NCBI GenBank assembly: GCA_016788115.1
Contig: JAEURR010000003.1
Coordinates: 248,001 to 312,000 of the forward strand
Direction: 5' to 3'
DNA from: Chthonomonas sp.
GTDB lineage: Bacteria > Armatimonadota > Fimbriimonadia > Fimbriimonadales > Fimbriimonadaceae
Length of the DNA stretch: 64,000 bases
How positions within the stretch are numbered: the stretch's first letter is position 1; each line of letters starts with the position of its first letter. Shown one piece after another: positions 36,250 through 44,441 of the stretch. Below the pieces are notes generated by a model. The model ran no database searches. It was not told the origin of the DNA and worked only from the letters and a program-made list of their open reading frames with translations. The position numbers were made by a program, and so were the translations under genes.

Positions 36250-36729
36250 ATGAAAGCGATCTACATCAATCCATTTGTTAAGGGTGCCTCGGATGTCCTT
36301 ACCACGCTCATCGCCGTAGCGCCCAAGCTTGAGGCGGTGACGGCGCGCCCCCAGATGTTCACATCCAAGTGGATGAACGTCACGTGCGGCATCACGGGCG
36401 ATTTGCAGGGGCAGGTGGTTTTCAGCATGGACGAACCCACTGCCAACAGCGTCGCATCGCGGATGCTTGGCGGCATGGAGCTCACCCAGGAACTGCTCAC
36501 CAGCTCGCTCGCGGAGCTCGGAAACATGATCAGCGGCAACAGCCTCTCGCAGCTTTCAGCGAGTGGGCTCGTGTGCGACATCACGCCCCCAAGTCTGATT
36601 TGTGGACAAGACATCCAGATCAACACGTTTGATGTGCCGACCGTCGTGATCCCCCTCGCGATCGAAGGCGTCGGGTCGCTCGAAATCAATCTCAGTGTCA
36701 AGGAGCGCGTGGCCGCGCAAGCAGCCTAA
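36250..36729 (+). CDS. cheX: CheX-type CheY-P phosphatase
   Basis: 159 residues, one CheC/CheX fold with a single active site (S-LA-E-LG-N-MISGN), consistent with CheX. It begins MKAIYINPFVKG and contains SMDEPTANSVASRMLGG. CheX is usually the most active of the family and works as a dimer. Having cheC, cheD and cheX in one operon is known from spirochaetes, thermotogae and firmicutes. A strong terminator follows, closing the operon. Confidence 0.9.
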   Translation: MKAIYINPFVKGASDVLTTLIAVAPKLEAVTARPQMFTSKWMNVTCGITGDLQGQVVFSMDEPTANSVASRMLGGMELTQELLTSSLAELGNMISGNSLSQLSASGLVCDITPPSLICGQDIQINTFDVPTVVIPLAIEGVGSLEINLSVKERVAAQAA

Positions 36730-36749
36730 CGCGCTGAACAACTCGGTTT

Positions 36750-36791
36750 CCAGGACTTCCGGGCGGAAATGTCTGGAGGTCCTGGTTTTTT
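36750..36791 (+). terminator. Rho-independent terminator of the che operon
   Basis: An 11-bp stem with one GU pair (36750-36760 with 36775-36785, CCAGGACTTCC/GGAGGTCCTGG), a 14-base loop, and six T residues (36786-36791), 20 bases after the cheX stop. Confidence 0.85.
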
Positions 36792-36840
36792 GTAGGACTG
36801 CAGCCAGTGAGCTGCAAAATGGCGTATACCGGTTGTAACC

Positions 36841-37695
36841 ATGGAACGAAAACGGTTTCCGGACATTGCAGCATCGGCGTTCGTTTCGGACGCGGACCGG
36901 CGTGCGATCGCAGCGCTGAACAAAGTGCCGCTGCTCCCTACGGTCGTTCAGAAGTTCCATGAGATCGGCGCTGATCGCTGGATGTATTGCTGGAATATGA
37001 GCCAGGCCGTCCGCTGTGGTCCACGACAGTACCGCACGCTCTGGCAGATCCTGCGCGAATCGTGCGACGTACTCGATATGCCCGAGCCCGAGTTGTACGT
37101 GACCAACAATCCGTTCACGAACGCCTTCGCGGGCGGCGTCGAACGCCCGTACATCACCCTGCGCTCGTCCGCGGTGGATGCCCTTTCAGACGAGCAACTC
37201 TACCATCTGATCGGGCACGAGCTTGGCCATATCAAAGCTGGCCATATCTTGTACTTCTCCATCGCACGCATCCTCGCCCCGCTGCTGGAGATGCTTGGTC
37301 GCCGCACCCTGGGTCTGTCCGACGTCGCTGGGATGGCGCTCATGATGGCATTGTCCGAATGGTCCCGTCAGGCAGAAGTATCCGCTGATCGCGCGGGCCT
37401 GCTTGTCTCCCAGAATCTAGAAACGTCCGTCGACGTGAACATCATGCTCGCCGCCGGACCGTCGAGATTGCAACACGAGCTGGATCGTGACGCCTTCATG
37501 GAGCAGGCGCGGGCCTACCAAGAGATGAGCTTTGCAGATTCGATGGGCAAGATGTTCTTGTGGGTCTTTGGCAACTGGACCGCCACGCACCCGATGCCGG
37601 TCCACCGTGCCCAGCAGCTTGAGCGCTGGTTCCTTAGCGGTGACTACCAGCGCATTCTCGGCGGTGATTATCGCAAGGAAACGAGCGCGGCCTAA
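36841..37695 (+). CDS. M48-family zinc metallopeptidase
   Basis: 284 residues with the zinc motif HELGH in LYHLIGHELGHIKAGH (His/Glu/His) and the third ligand region in EVSADRAGLL. The layout resembles HtpX/Ste24-type M48 proteases, but only weakly hydrophobic stretches are present (around SIARILAPLLEML and DVAGMALMMAL), so membrane anchoring is uncertain. The family cuts or clears misfolded membrane proteins; the substrate is unknown here. No clear ribosome site; TATACC lies 9 bases before the ATG. The stop codon interlocks with that of the convergent isochorismatase-like gene (CTAA). Confidence 0.85.
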   Translation: MERKRFPDIAASAFVSDADRRAIAALNKVPLLPTVVQKFHEIGADRWMYCWNMSQAVRCGPRQYRTLWQILRESCDVLDMPEPELYVTNNPFTNAFAGGVERPYITLRSSAVDALSDEQLYHLIGHELGHIKAGHILYFSIARILAPLLEMLGRRTLGLSDVAGMALMMALSEWSRQAEVSADRAGLLVSQNLETSVDVNIMLAAGPSRLQHELDRDAFMEQARAYQEMSFADSMGKMFLWVFGNWTATHPMPVHRAQQLERWFLSGDYQRILGGDYRKETSAA

Positions 37696-38258
37696 CCGCT
37701 CAGAGCGGCGGCTTTGACGAGTCCGAGCACGGTCTTGAAGGCCGCATGCTCCGAACTCTCCAACCACTCGTAGGTCACCGATTCCGTGTGCGATTCTATG
37801 CAGCCGATGGCTGCCATCCGTTGCAATGCCGTGCGGCGCGTCTCTGCGCCTCGCCCGGTGATCGCATCGGTGGCAAGCACCACTTGGAATCCGTGCTCGA
37901 TCAAATCGTGGGCCGTCTGGGTCACACAGATGTGCGTCTCCGCGCCGACCAGAACGACTTGCTTACGCCGCATTTTTCGGAGTTCCAGGTCGACGCCCGT
38001 CGCCCGCCAAGCGCTGAAAGCCGTCTTCGGAAACACCGTGGCTGTCGCGGGGAGTACCTCCAAGATCCGCTCGTCAGTGTGCCCCATCCGTGCCGGCACC
38101 TGCTCGGTCGCGAGGATCGGGACGTTCATCGCCGCCGCCACTTGGACCAAAAACCGCGCCCGCATCACGACTTCATCCCGACCCGGCATCGGGGCCATGA
38201 AGCTAGGCTGCAGATCGACAACCATCAAGACCGAGTCGTTCGCGTGGGCAAGGGCCAT
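37692..38258 (-). CDS. Isochorismatase-like cysteine hydrolase
   Basis: 188 residues with the Asp-Lys-Cys triad of the family: Asp in LMVVDLQPSF, Lys in VFPKTAFSA and Cys in GAETHICVTQTAHDL, plus the cis-peptide region AETHICV. Members act on isochorismate, nicotinamide, N-carbamoyl compounds and others; the short form without extra domains and the absence of siderophore genes argue against a true isochorismatase. It lies 8 bases after PGI/PMI and may be co-transcribed with it. The substrate cannot be told. Confidence 0.85.
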   Translation of the reverse strand: MALAHANDSVLMVVDLQPSFMAPMPGRDEVVMRARFLVQVAAAMNVPILATEQVPARMGHTDERILEVLPATATVFPKTAFSAWRATGVDLELRKMRRKQVVLVGAETHICVTQTAHDLIEHGFQVVLATDAITGRGAETRRTALQRMAAIGCIESHTESVTYEWLESSEHAAFKTVLGLVKAAALSG

Positions 38259-38266
38259 GTTTACTC

Positions 38267-39331
38267 CTAGGGCACGTTTGCCAGTTCACCCTTCAGGGTG
38301 TTGATGTGGTCAATGTTCTCGGGATCGACGTCGTTCAGCGCCGCAAGATACAGCGATACGAAGTCGCCGTAGAGCGTAAGTCCGATCATTTTCTCAAGAA
38401 GCGTTCCGCCCGGCGCGGTCACCGTGTGGATCTCGCTGACGCCCTGGATCAGCCGCGACGTGACTTCCGCGCGCTTCTTCATCTTTGCGCTCTCGGTGCC
38501 GTCCTGCAGAACGACCGTCAGCCAGTTCGCCACGCCTTGGCCGTCGGCCTGCACCCAACCCAAGATTTCGTTGTGATTGAGCTCGGGGAAGGCGTTGGCG
38601 AAGACCATGTTCTTGGAATTCTCGTTGATCTGACCCTTCCAGCGGTTCGCCACAATCCCCTGCCAGTTGCCGAGTCCGTAGAGCGTTCCGACCTTGCCGT
38701 GCATAGCAAGCGCAAGCTGTTTGGTGGGGTTCGATTCGACCTCGACGCCGATAGACCACTTCGCCACACAGTCGTTGATGTGCTGAACGAGCGCGCCCAT
38801 GTCATTTGCCGGAATCAGCCCGAGCTTTTCCATCGCGACGATGACGGGGATGAGGTTGAATCCGAGCGCCGTGCGCGGAGGCTGTCCACCTGGAATGAGC
38901 ACGACTGGGAAACCGTCGGCCTTGGCGAGTTCGGCCAGCTTGCCGCCGCTCGTCACACACAGGATGCTCGCGCCGCTGCGCTTGGCTTGGCTGTAGGCGC
39001 TCAGCGTCTCTTCGGTGTTGCCACTGTAGCTGCTGGCGACCACCAGCGATCCGCTCCCGATGTAAGTGGGCAACGTGTACTCGCGGTTGACGATGAATGG
39101 GACTTTGGCTCCGTGATCAAACAGCGCACGAACAAAGTCGCCGCCGACTGCGGAACCGCCCAAACCCGTGAGCAGGACGTGGTCGGGAGTCGCCTTCCAA
39201 TCGGGCAAACTGCTCGCCTGCGCGATCTCGTTGGCCCTCTGGACTTGGGTCCCGAACTCGCAGGTGAGACGGTACATTCCCTTGGGGTCGTTGCGGAGAA
39301 CGTAAAATTCTTGGTCAAGATCGTGCGGCAT
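38267..39331 (-). CDS. Bifunctional phosphoglucose/phosphomannose isomerase (SIS family)
   Basis: 354 residues with two SIS domains. Seen: VLLTGLGGSAVGGDFVRAL, the sugar-phosphate loop ASSYSGNTEETLSAY, and the C-terminal PMI/PGI region with NSKNMVFANAFPELNHNEI. This short archaeal-type PGI/PMI interconverts fructose-6-P with glucose-6-P and mannose-6-P, feeding glycolysis and nucleotide-sugar synthesis. A TAACCT box lies 7 bases before the ATG with no convincing Shine-Dalgarno, a possible leaderless start. Confidence 0.9.
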   Translation of the reverse strand: MPHDLDQEFYVLRNDPKGMYRLTCEFGTQVQRANEIAQASSLPDWKATPDHVLLTGLGGSAVGGDFVRALFDHGAKVPFIVNREYTLPTYIGSGSLVVASSYSGNTEETLSAYSQAKRSGASILCVTSGGKLAELAKADGFPVVLIPGGQPPRTALGFNLIPVIVAMEKLGLIPANDMGALVQHINDCVAKWSIGVEVESNPTKQLALAMHGKVGTLYGLGNWQGIVANRWKGQINENSKNMVFANAFPELNHNEILGWVQADGQGVANWLTVVLQDGTESAKMKKRAEVTSRLIQGVSEIHTVTAPGGTLLEKMIGLTLYGDFVSLYLAALNDVDPENIDHINTLKGELANVP

Positions 39332-39360
39332 CCCCGTAAGGTTACCCCCAGCCTAAACGG

Positions 39361-39396
39361 CGCGACTCCTGGGGACCACAGTCACCAGGAGTCGCG
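39361..39396 (-). terminator. Hairpin terminator after ssb
   Basis: A perfect 12-bp stem (39361-39372 with 39385-39396, CGCGACTCCTGG/CCAGGAGTCGCG) with a 12-base loop, 21 bases past the ssb stop. The minus-strand sequence that follows is CCGTTTAGG, so the U tract is short. It probably ends the rpsF-ssb operon. Confidence 0.6.
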
Positions 39397-39417
39397 AATC
39401 AGGTTCGAAAGGGCCGC

Positions 39418-39825
39418 TTACTCGTCTGCAAACGGATCGTACTCGTCGGCCCCTGTGGATGGGCTCTGAGTGACGGCCGCAGCAACCGGGGTTCCGGCAT
39501 CATCGCGGGCTCGGTCCAGCCCCTGCACACTCTCAGCTACGATCTCCACCACCTCACGGTTGGTGCCGTCGTTTGCGGTGTACTTCCGGGCCTGCAACCG
39601 ACCGTCCACCGAGACGAGCCGACCCTTAGTCAGGTAGTTGCCCACGTAATCCGCAGTTTTGTCCCAGGCAATGACGCGGAAGAAATCGGCGTCCGGCGAA
39701 CCGTCCTGCGGCTTGATCTTCTTCTGAACAGCAATTGAGAAATCGACGACTGACTTGCCGCCCGTGGTGGTTCGCACCTCGGGATCGCGAGTGAGACGCC
39801 CAACGAGAACGACGCGATTGACCAT
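39418..39825 (-). CDS. ssb: Single-stranded DNA-binding protein
   Basis: 135 residues: OB fold (about 1-105) starting MVNRVVLVGRLTRDPEVR, with DFFRVIAWDKTADYV and KGRLVSVDGRLQARKY, then a short flexible tail ending in the acidic tip ADEYDPFADE. That tip is the partner-binding end of bacterial SSB, with aromatic and acidic residues instead of the common DDDIPF. It follows rpsF by five bases. rpsF-ssb is a standard pair, but the usual rpsR and rplI do not follow. Confidence 0.95.
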   Translation of the reverse strand: MVNRVVLVGRLTRDPEVRTTTGGKSVVDFSIAVQKKIKPQDGSPDADFFRVIAWDKTADYVGNYLTKGRLVSVDGRLQARKYTANDGTNREVVEIVAESVQGLDRARDDAGTPVAAAVTQSPSTGADEYDPFADE

Positions 39826-39830
39826 CTGAT

Positions 39831-40121
39831 TTATGCCTCTTGGAGGAAGATTCGATGACGGATCACGTCATCGCTGTTGCGCATCTGGCGATTCAGCTCT
39901 TGCGGAACCTTGGCATCTGCTTCAAAGTTCATGAGGACATAGTTGCCCTCCTTGTGGCCGTTGATCTCGTAGGCAAGCTTGCGCTTTTCCCACTTGCCAG
40001 CGGCTTCGACGGTACCACCCTGGGCCTCGACGACGCCCTTGAATCGATCGGCGATCGCCTGAACCTCGGTGTCGTTGAGGCTCGGTGCAACAATATAGAA
40101 CGCTTCGTACTTACGTGACAT
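39831..40121 (-). CDS. rpsF: 30S ribosomal protein S6
   Basis: 96 residues, full length, with the family pattern MSRKYEAFYIVAPSLND, GGTVEAAGKWEKRKLAYEI and GNYVLMNFEAD. S6 binds the central domain of 16S rRNA together with S18. GGGAG lies upstream of the start. The leader contains a GCC-GAAA-GGC hairpin that could be part of an autoregulatory S6:S18 binding site; this was not tested. Confidence 0.97.
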   Translation of the reverse strand: MSRKYEAFYIVAPSLNDTEVQAIADRFKGVVEAQGGTVEAAGKWEKRKLAYEINGHKEGNYVLMNFEADAKVPQELNRQMRNSDDVIRHRIFLQEA

Positions 40122-40286
40122 GGAATTTGTGATGCTCCCTATGGACTTTGACTCGTTTGGTGGCTACCACAGGGGCAGCAGAGAGCCTTTCGGCAATCGC
40201 TAAGAATACCTCATTCGATCCGAAATCCTGAGCACGTTTCGGGTCTGAAATGCGTTCATACTGGCAACAGCGCCCCAGAATGCCCC

Positions 40287-41189
40287 ATGAAACGATGCCC
40301 GCAATGCCAGTCCTTTAACGCCGTCGATGCCAAATTCTGCAGCAACTGCGGCGCAAACTTGGCTGGGCCCGCGGCCACCTACCAGACTCCGCAAGTGAGC
40401 CGCCCGGTCATGACACCCACGGCCCGCCGAGCAGGGTGGCCACTCGCCATCGCCGTTCTGCTTGGGATCGTCGCCATCGGTTTCGGCTCTGCGGGACTCC
40501 TGAAGGCAGTCTTTAAACCCAGCAGCAGCGGCGTCACGCAAGCCACGGCCCAACCTGCGTCTGGACTCACCCAAGCCCAGGCCGCACCCGAGTCCGGGAT
40601 CACCAAGGCGCCCGCACCCTCGCGCACGCGCATGCCCGAAGACGTTCGCCAGTACTTGCTGCACGTCGAGGCGACGGAAAAACAGCGGCGGCAGATCGCG
40701 CTGAAGCACCTCGGGGTTGTGCGCGTGAAGATGACAGAACTCATGGCAGGCGGCGGTCTGGATGCACTGAAGGACATCATGAATTCGGATCCATTGGGCG
40801 AAGACCCGAAGTCGCCCGCCGACAAACTGAAGGTCGACTTCGCCGCCATGCGCAGCGACTGGCGCGCGGTCCTCGACTTCTTGAACACCAAGACTCCGCC
40901 CGGCGAATGCCAAGCGCTCCACGACTCGTACGACCAGTCCGTCCGCGAAACGGGTGCGCAGATTTTGAATTTGCTGGACATCTTGGACCACGCCAGCAGC
41001 GACCCAGCGAGTGCTGTTTCGACTCTCGAAGGGATGAAGGGCGCGAGCAAAGACATCGAACAAGCCGCCCGCAAGGCCAACGACGAAGTTGAGTCCATCT
41101 GCCAGCGCTACGATGAGCGAGCTTGGTTCTCCATCAGCGACGACTTCGGCGGCGACGGTGGCATGCTGAAGTCGATGGGCGGCCTCTGA
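40287..41189 (+). CDS. Zinc-ribbon membrane protein of unknown function
   Basis: 300 residues: a zinc ribbon at the start (CPQC at 4-7, CSNCG near 18-22), a Pro/Thr-rich stretch, one membrane helix (about 51-73, WPLAIAVLLGIVAIGFGSAGLL), a low-complexity linker (SSGVTQATAQPASGLTQAQ) and a helical C-terminal domain (about 110-300) with many heptad-like runs. The topology would put the ribbon in the cytoplasm and the helical part outside. No family is recognised for the C-terminal domain. It faces away from rpsF across 165 bases in which no strong promoter was seen. Confidence 0.8.
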   Translation: MKRCPQCQSFNAVDAKFCSNCGANLAGPAATYQTPQVSRPVMTPTARRAGWPLAIAVLLGIVAIGFGSAGLLKAVFKPSSSGVTQATAQPASGLTQAQAAPESGITKAPAPSRTRMPEDVRQYLLHVEATEKQRRQIALKHLGVVRVKMTELMAGGGLDALKDIMNSDPLGEDPKSPADKLKVDFAAMRSDWRAVLDFLNTKTPPGECQALHDSYDQSVRETGAQILNLLDILDHASSDPASAVSTLEGMKGASKDIEQAARKANDEVESICQRYDERAWFSISDDFGGDGGMLKSMGGL

Positions 41190-41194
41190 CCCCC

Positions 41195-41243
41195 CAAAAA
41201 ACGCTCAACCCGCCTCGGAAAATCCGAAGACGGGCCGTAGCGT
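41195..41243 (-). terminator. Terminator of the PEP-CTERM gene
   Basis: A long hairpin with internal loops: ACGCT (41201-41205) with AGCGT (41239-41243), CCCG with CGGG, and CGGA with TCCG around a small A-rich loop. On the minus strand it is followed directly by six T residues (41196-41201). It lies between two convergent genes and may also slow plus-strand transcription, where no T tract follows. Confidence 0.65.
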
Positions 41244-41271
41244 CTTGCGTTGACGGTTTTCTAGAGAAGAC

Positions 41272-42018
41272 TTAGCTGCGTCGCTTGCGGAGCAACGCGA
41301 GCGCTCCGACTCCGAGCGCGAGGAACGTGCCTGGTTCGGGTACGGCAGTGCCGCTGACGGTCAACATTTCGTACCGGATCTTGCCGGATGTATTCGTCAC
41401 CGAGTACGAAGAACCGCCCGGCCCTGATCCCGCGTTGCCAGTCGTGGCATAACCGGTTGCACCGGTGATCGAGCCGACATTGCCAAAGATCGTAACGATC
41501 CGGAACGTCACAGCGGCTTTGTTGTTCAGATTGCTGAAGCTCGAGAGATTGACCGAAGTCGCAATCCAGTTATTCTCCGTGCCTGGGTTTTCGATATCGG
41601 CAAGGGTGGAGAAGCCCGAACCGGCATCGGCAAGAACGCGTATCCACCGCGAAGAGCCCGCGTCATGTCGGCGACCAAAGTCAAGAGACAGCGAGCCATA
41701 GCCCAGCGTACTGATGGTGAACTGGATACCACCCGTACCACTTCCCGTGCCCTGGGCTGGGTAGTTGTAGGTGCGCAACGCGGTATTGTCGGCTACAGTC
41801 GTGTCGCCGCTGCCCGTCCCGAGCGCACCACCGTTGTTGGCGAAATCGGCCGTGCAGTTCAGCGCACTGACCGTACCCGTGCCAACGCTAGCGGCATAGC
41901 TGCCAGTTGACGTGGAAGAGTCCGGTGGGTTTGAGTTGAAATTCCATTGCGTGACGATGACAGCCTGAGCACCCAAGCTGGCCGCAATCAGTCCTACGGT
42001 CGCGAAAACTCTTGACAT
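41272..42018 (-). CDS. PEP-CTERM sorting-domain exported protein
   Basis: 248 residues from the ATG at 42016-42018, with GGAG and AGGG upstream; an ATG 18 bases earlier has its AAGGA directly abutting it and was not used. Signal peptide (MSRVFATVGLIAASLGAQA), a beta-rich Ser/Thr/Gly/Asn body of about 190 residues, then the sorting signal: VPEPGTFLALGVGALALL with the basic end RKRRS. Such proteins are processed by an exosortase and are usually linked to exopolysaccharide. No exosortase is in this window, but an initiating sugar transferase lies at 53.8 kb. Confidence 0.9.
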   Translation of the reverse strand: MSRVFATVGLIAASLGAQAVIVTQWNFNSNPPDSSTSTGSYAASVGTGTVSALNCTADFANNGGALGTGSGDTTVADNTALRTYNYPAQGTGSGTGGIQFTISTLGYGSLSLDFGRRHDAGSSRWIRVLADAGSGFSTLADIENPGTENNWIATSVNLSSFSNLNNKAAVTFRIVTIFGNVGSITGATGYATTGNAGSGPGGSSYSVTNTSGKIRYEMLTVSGTAVPEPGTFLALGVGALALLRKRRS

Positions 42019-42123
42019 TTCCCTTGCTCCTTGCATTCCTTGCGGTCAACAGAATCGGACCGCCAAGTACTATCGGCGCGACGGGACCCGTTTTGTGGCA
42101 TCAAATCTCAGATTCGCTAGAAC

Positions 42124-43014
42124 CTAGTAATTTGTGCCAGCAAGTTCGAGGATGCGGCGAGCATATTCTGGCGCGGCGACCTTCACGACCTGGGCATGCC
42201 CGGCGTGGGGAACCACCCAGACCTTCAGCTGGCTCGCGGCCGCCAGGCGATCCGCATTGTCTTGTGGCATGAGGATGTCGTCCTGTGCGTGGATGATCAG
42301 CCCCGGCCGACCACGCCAACTCGCTGCCGCATCAACTGGCCGCACGGTCGATGCTCGGCTCCCCGAGAGCAGCTCTGAAATCCAAAGAACGGGTCGCAGG
42401 ACGATTGAGCCTTTGGGCATCACCAGGTCCAGCCACCGAGCGGAAGTTTCATCCAGTGAAGCAAATGTGCTCTCGCTAACGATCGCGTAGACCTCGTCCT
42501 CTAGGTCTTCAGAAGCCAGCCAGCATGCTGCGGCACCCAAGGAGACCCCAACCAGGACGATCCGAGGTCGAGGGCCAACCTTCTCGCGAACCCACTTGAC
42601 GGTCCCGATGACTTCTTGCGCTTCGGGCCGCCCGAACCCCACTCGGGAGCAAGGATTCTCCCCATGCCCGGCCATCCACGGGAGGACGACGGCTACCGAT
42701 TCGTTGCCGACGAACTCCCGCGCCAGCGCCTGCCAGCTGCGAGGCGAGCCCCCATACCCGTGCACCATCACGAACACGACAGAGCCATCGAACCGGTCTT
42801 GAAGCAGGCTGTCCGACGCAAACACCGGTAGTGCGTACTTTGGGAGAGGGATCGATACGGACGAAACGCCCGCGACTTCGGGTGCACCCCCCGGTGAGCG
42901 ATGCGAAACATAGAACCAAGCCAGCGCGCAGCACGCGCCACCATAGACGGACAGAACGAGTAGGAGAACCCACACGATCTTACGAGACCGACTTTTCCGC
43001 CGCCACCACTGCAT
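42124..43014 (-). CDS. Membrane-anchored alpha/beta hydrolase
   Basis: 296 residues: N-terminal basic stretch and one membrane helix (about 12-35, IVWVLLLVLSVYGGACCALAWF), then an alpha/beta hydrolase fold with VMVHGYGGSPRSW (oxyanion loop), the nucleophile elbow GVSLGA, the Asp in HAQDDILMP and the His in VPHAGHAQV. It probably cuts esters or lipids on the outer side of the inner membrane; the substrate is unknown. The start lies 35 bases inside the end of folD. Confidence 0.85.
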   Translation of the reverse strand: MQWWRRKSRSRKIVWVLLLVLSVYGGACCALAWFYVSHRSPGGAPEVAGVSSVSIPLPKYALPVFASDSLLQDRFDGSVVFVMVHGYGGSPRSWQALAREFVGNESVAVVLPWMAGHGENPCSRVGFGRPEAQEVIGTVKWVREKVGPRPRIVLVGVSLGAAACWLASEDLEDEVYAIVSESTFASLDETSARWLDLVMPKGSIVLRPVLWISELLSGSRASTVRPVDAAASWRGRPGLIIHAQDDILMPQDNADRLAAASQLKVWVVPHAGHAQVVKVAAPEYARRILELAGTNY

Positions 43015-43849
43015 TGCTCAATAGACTCGCGACCGTCATCGGTCCAACACCGCCCGGTACGGGGGTGATCCAGCTTGCCACTTCGACACACGATTCGAAG
43101 TGACAATCCCCGACGTCGGCAGACCGACCTTCGACCTTGTTGTAGCCTGCATCCAGCACGATTGCGCCGGGCTTGATCCAGTCCCCGCGCACCATCTCGG
43201 CGCGACCCACAGCTGCCACGAGCACGTCCGCCGTACGGCAGAGCTCGGGCAATTCCACAGTCTTGGAGTGCGCGATCGTCACCGTGGCATTCTTCTGAAG
43301 CAACATGAGCGCCGCGGGTTTGCCCAGGATGACACTCCGCCCGATCACGACCGCCCGCTTGCCGGTCACATCTAGCCCGTAGTGGTCCAGCATCGCCATC
43401 ATCCCCATTGGCGTTGCGCACCGAAATCCGGGCATGTCGCCGACGAGTCGGCCAAGCGATTGGGGCGTGATGCCATCCACGTCCTTTGTATCGCCCAAAG
43501 CTTCGAGCGCCGCCTCTTCATCCAGGTGCTTTGGGAGCGGATGCTGGATCAACACTCCGTGCACCGCCGGGTCGGCGTTGAGCCCGTGAATGTGGTCGAT
43601 CAGCGCAGTCTGTTCCGAGTGGTCATCCACTTCGTACTGCGTGCTCTCGATTCCGACCTCCTCGCACCATTTGCGCTTCATCCGCACGTACGAGAGGCTA
43701 GCGGGGTCCTGAGATGCGACAACCACATGCAGTCTGGGAGTCACGCCGCGCGCACGCAGCCAATCCACCCGAACTTTGAGCTCGGATCGCACTTGTTTGG
43801 ACAGCGCCTTTCCGTCAAGGACTTTAGCGGTCATCGTTGTCTGAGTCAT
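42980..43849 (-). CDS. folD: Bifunctional methylenetetrahydrofolate dehydrogenase/cyclohydrolase
   Basis: Makes 10-formyl-THF in one-carbon metabolism. 289 residues: KVLDGKALSKQVRSEL, SYVRMKRKWCEEVGI with the catalytic Tyr/Lys pair, the GVLIQHPLPKHL loop, the NADP-binding VVIGRSVILGKPAALMLL and the C-terminal TPVPGGVGPMTVASLL. A second ATG (43832-43834, MTAKVLDG) aligns better with the family start than the first; both lack a strong ribosome site and overlap the end of nusB. Confidence 0.95.
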   Translation of the reverse strand: MTQTTMTAKVLDGKALSKQVRSELKVRVDWLRARGVTPRLHVVVASQDPASLSYVRMKRKWCEEVGIESTQYEVDDHSEQTALIDHIHGLNADPAVHGVLIQHPLPKHLDEEAALEALGDTKDVDGITPQSLGRLVGDMPGFRCATPMGMMAMLDHYGLDVTGKRAVVIGRSVILGKPAALMLLQKNATVTIAHSKTVELPELCRTADVLVAAVGRAEMVRGDWIKPGAIVLDAGYNKVEGRSADVGDCHFESCVEVASWITPVPGGVGPMTVASLLSNAVVAAEKSVS

Positions 43850-44441
43850 TCGTTCGAAGAGTCCACGCGCCCGCCTTTACCATCTCGTCGTACTGCGGAG
43901 TGCCTTCTGCGACGAGCTCTTCCAGTTCTTCGTCGTCCGACGGCACGACGGGTTCATCTTCAGCGACAGGCTCCTCCTCCTCGGGCGCGGACCAATCGGC
44001 CTTGGGCGACTGGAGCAAAAGCTTGGCAAGCAAGCCGTTCACAAAACGCGCGCTCTCGACACTACCGTAGAGCTTGGCCAGCACCACCGCTTCGTTGATC
44101 GTCACCTTGGGCGAGAGCTTCGGCATGAAGAAGAGCTCGTATGCCGCCAAGCGCAGGATCGCCCGGTCCAAGATCGCCACGCGGTACCAGTCCCAACCAG
44201 GAGCTAGGAGCGGGGTGATCTTGTCGTCCAGCATCTGCCTGCGGGTAGCGACGCCAAAGATCGCCGTCTTGATGTACTCCAGCGCTTCTGGGGCGTACGA
44301 CTCGTAGTCCAGTACCACCCGCAGAGCCTCGTCCGGCGGGATCTGACTGATCGTCATGGCGTAGATGCCCTGGATCGCAGCCTCCCGCGAGGCGCGGCGA
44401 CTTCTTACAAGCTTTGTTTCGGATTGCGATGGTTCAGGCAT
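43824..44441 (-). CDS. nusB: Transcription antitermination factor NusB with acidic C-terminal extension
   Basis: 205 residues from the ATG at 44439-44441, which overlaps the accC stop by eight bases; an earlier in-frame start lies inside accC. The NusB helical fold runs to about residue 150 (SRRASREAAIQGIYAM, LDRAILRLAAYELFFMP, KVTINEAVVLAKLYGSVESARFVNGLL, shown here only by these pieces). The last 55 residues are strongly acidic (EEEEPVAEDEPVVPSDDEE) and are absent from common NusB. It works with NusE in rRNA antitermination. Confidence 0.9.
   Translation of the reverse strand: MPEPSQSETKLVRSRRASREAAIQGIYAMTISQIPPDEALRVVLDYESYAPEALEYIKTAIFGVATRRQMLDDKITPLLAPGWDWYRVAILDRAILRLAAYELFFMPKLSPKVTINEAVVLAKLYGSVESARFVNGLLAKLLLQSPKADWSAPEEEEPVAEDEPVVPSDDEELEELVAEGTPQYDEMVKAGAWTLRTNDSDNDDR

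Noticed and set aside
38306-39469. A 387-codon plus-strand frame over PGI/PMI and ssb
   Set aside because: Arg/His-rich shadow; the minus-strand genes carry clear family motifs.
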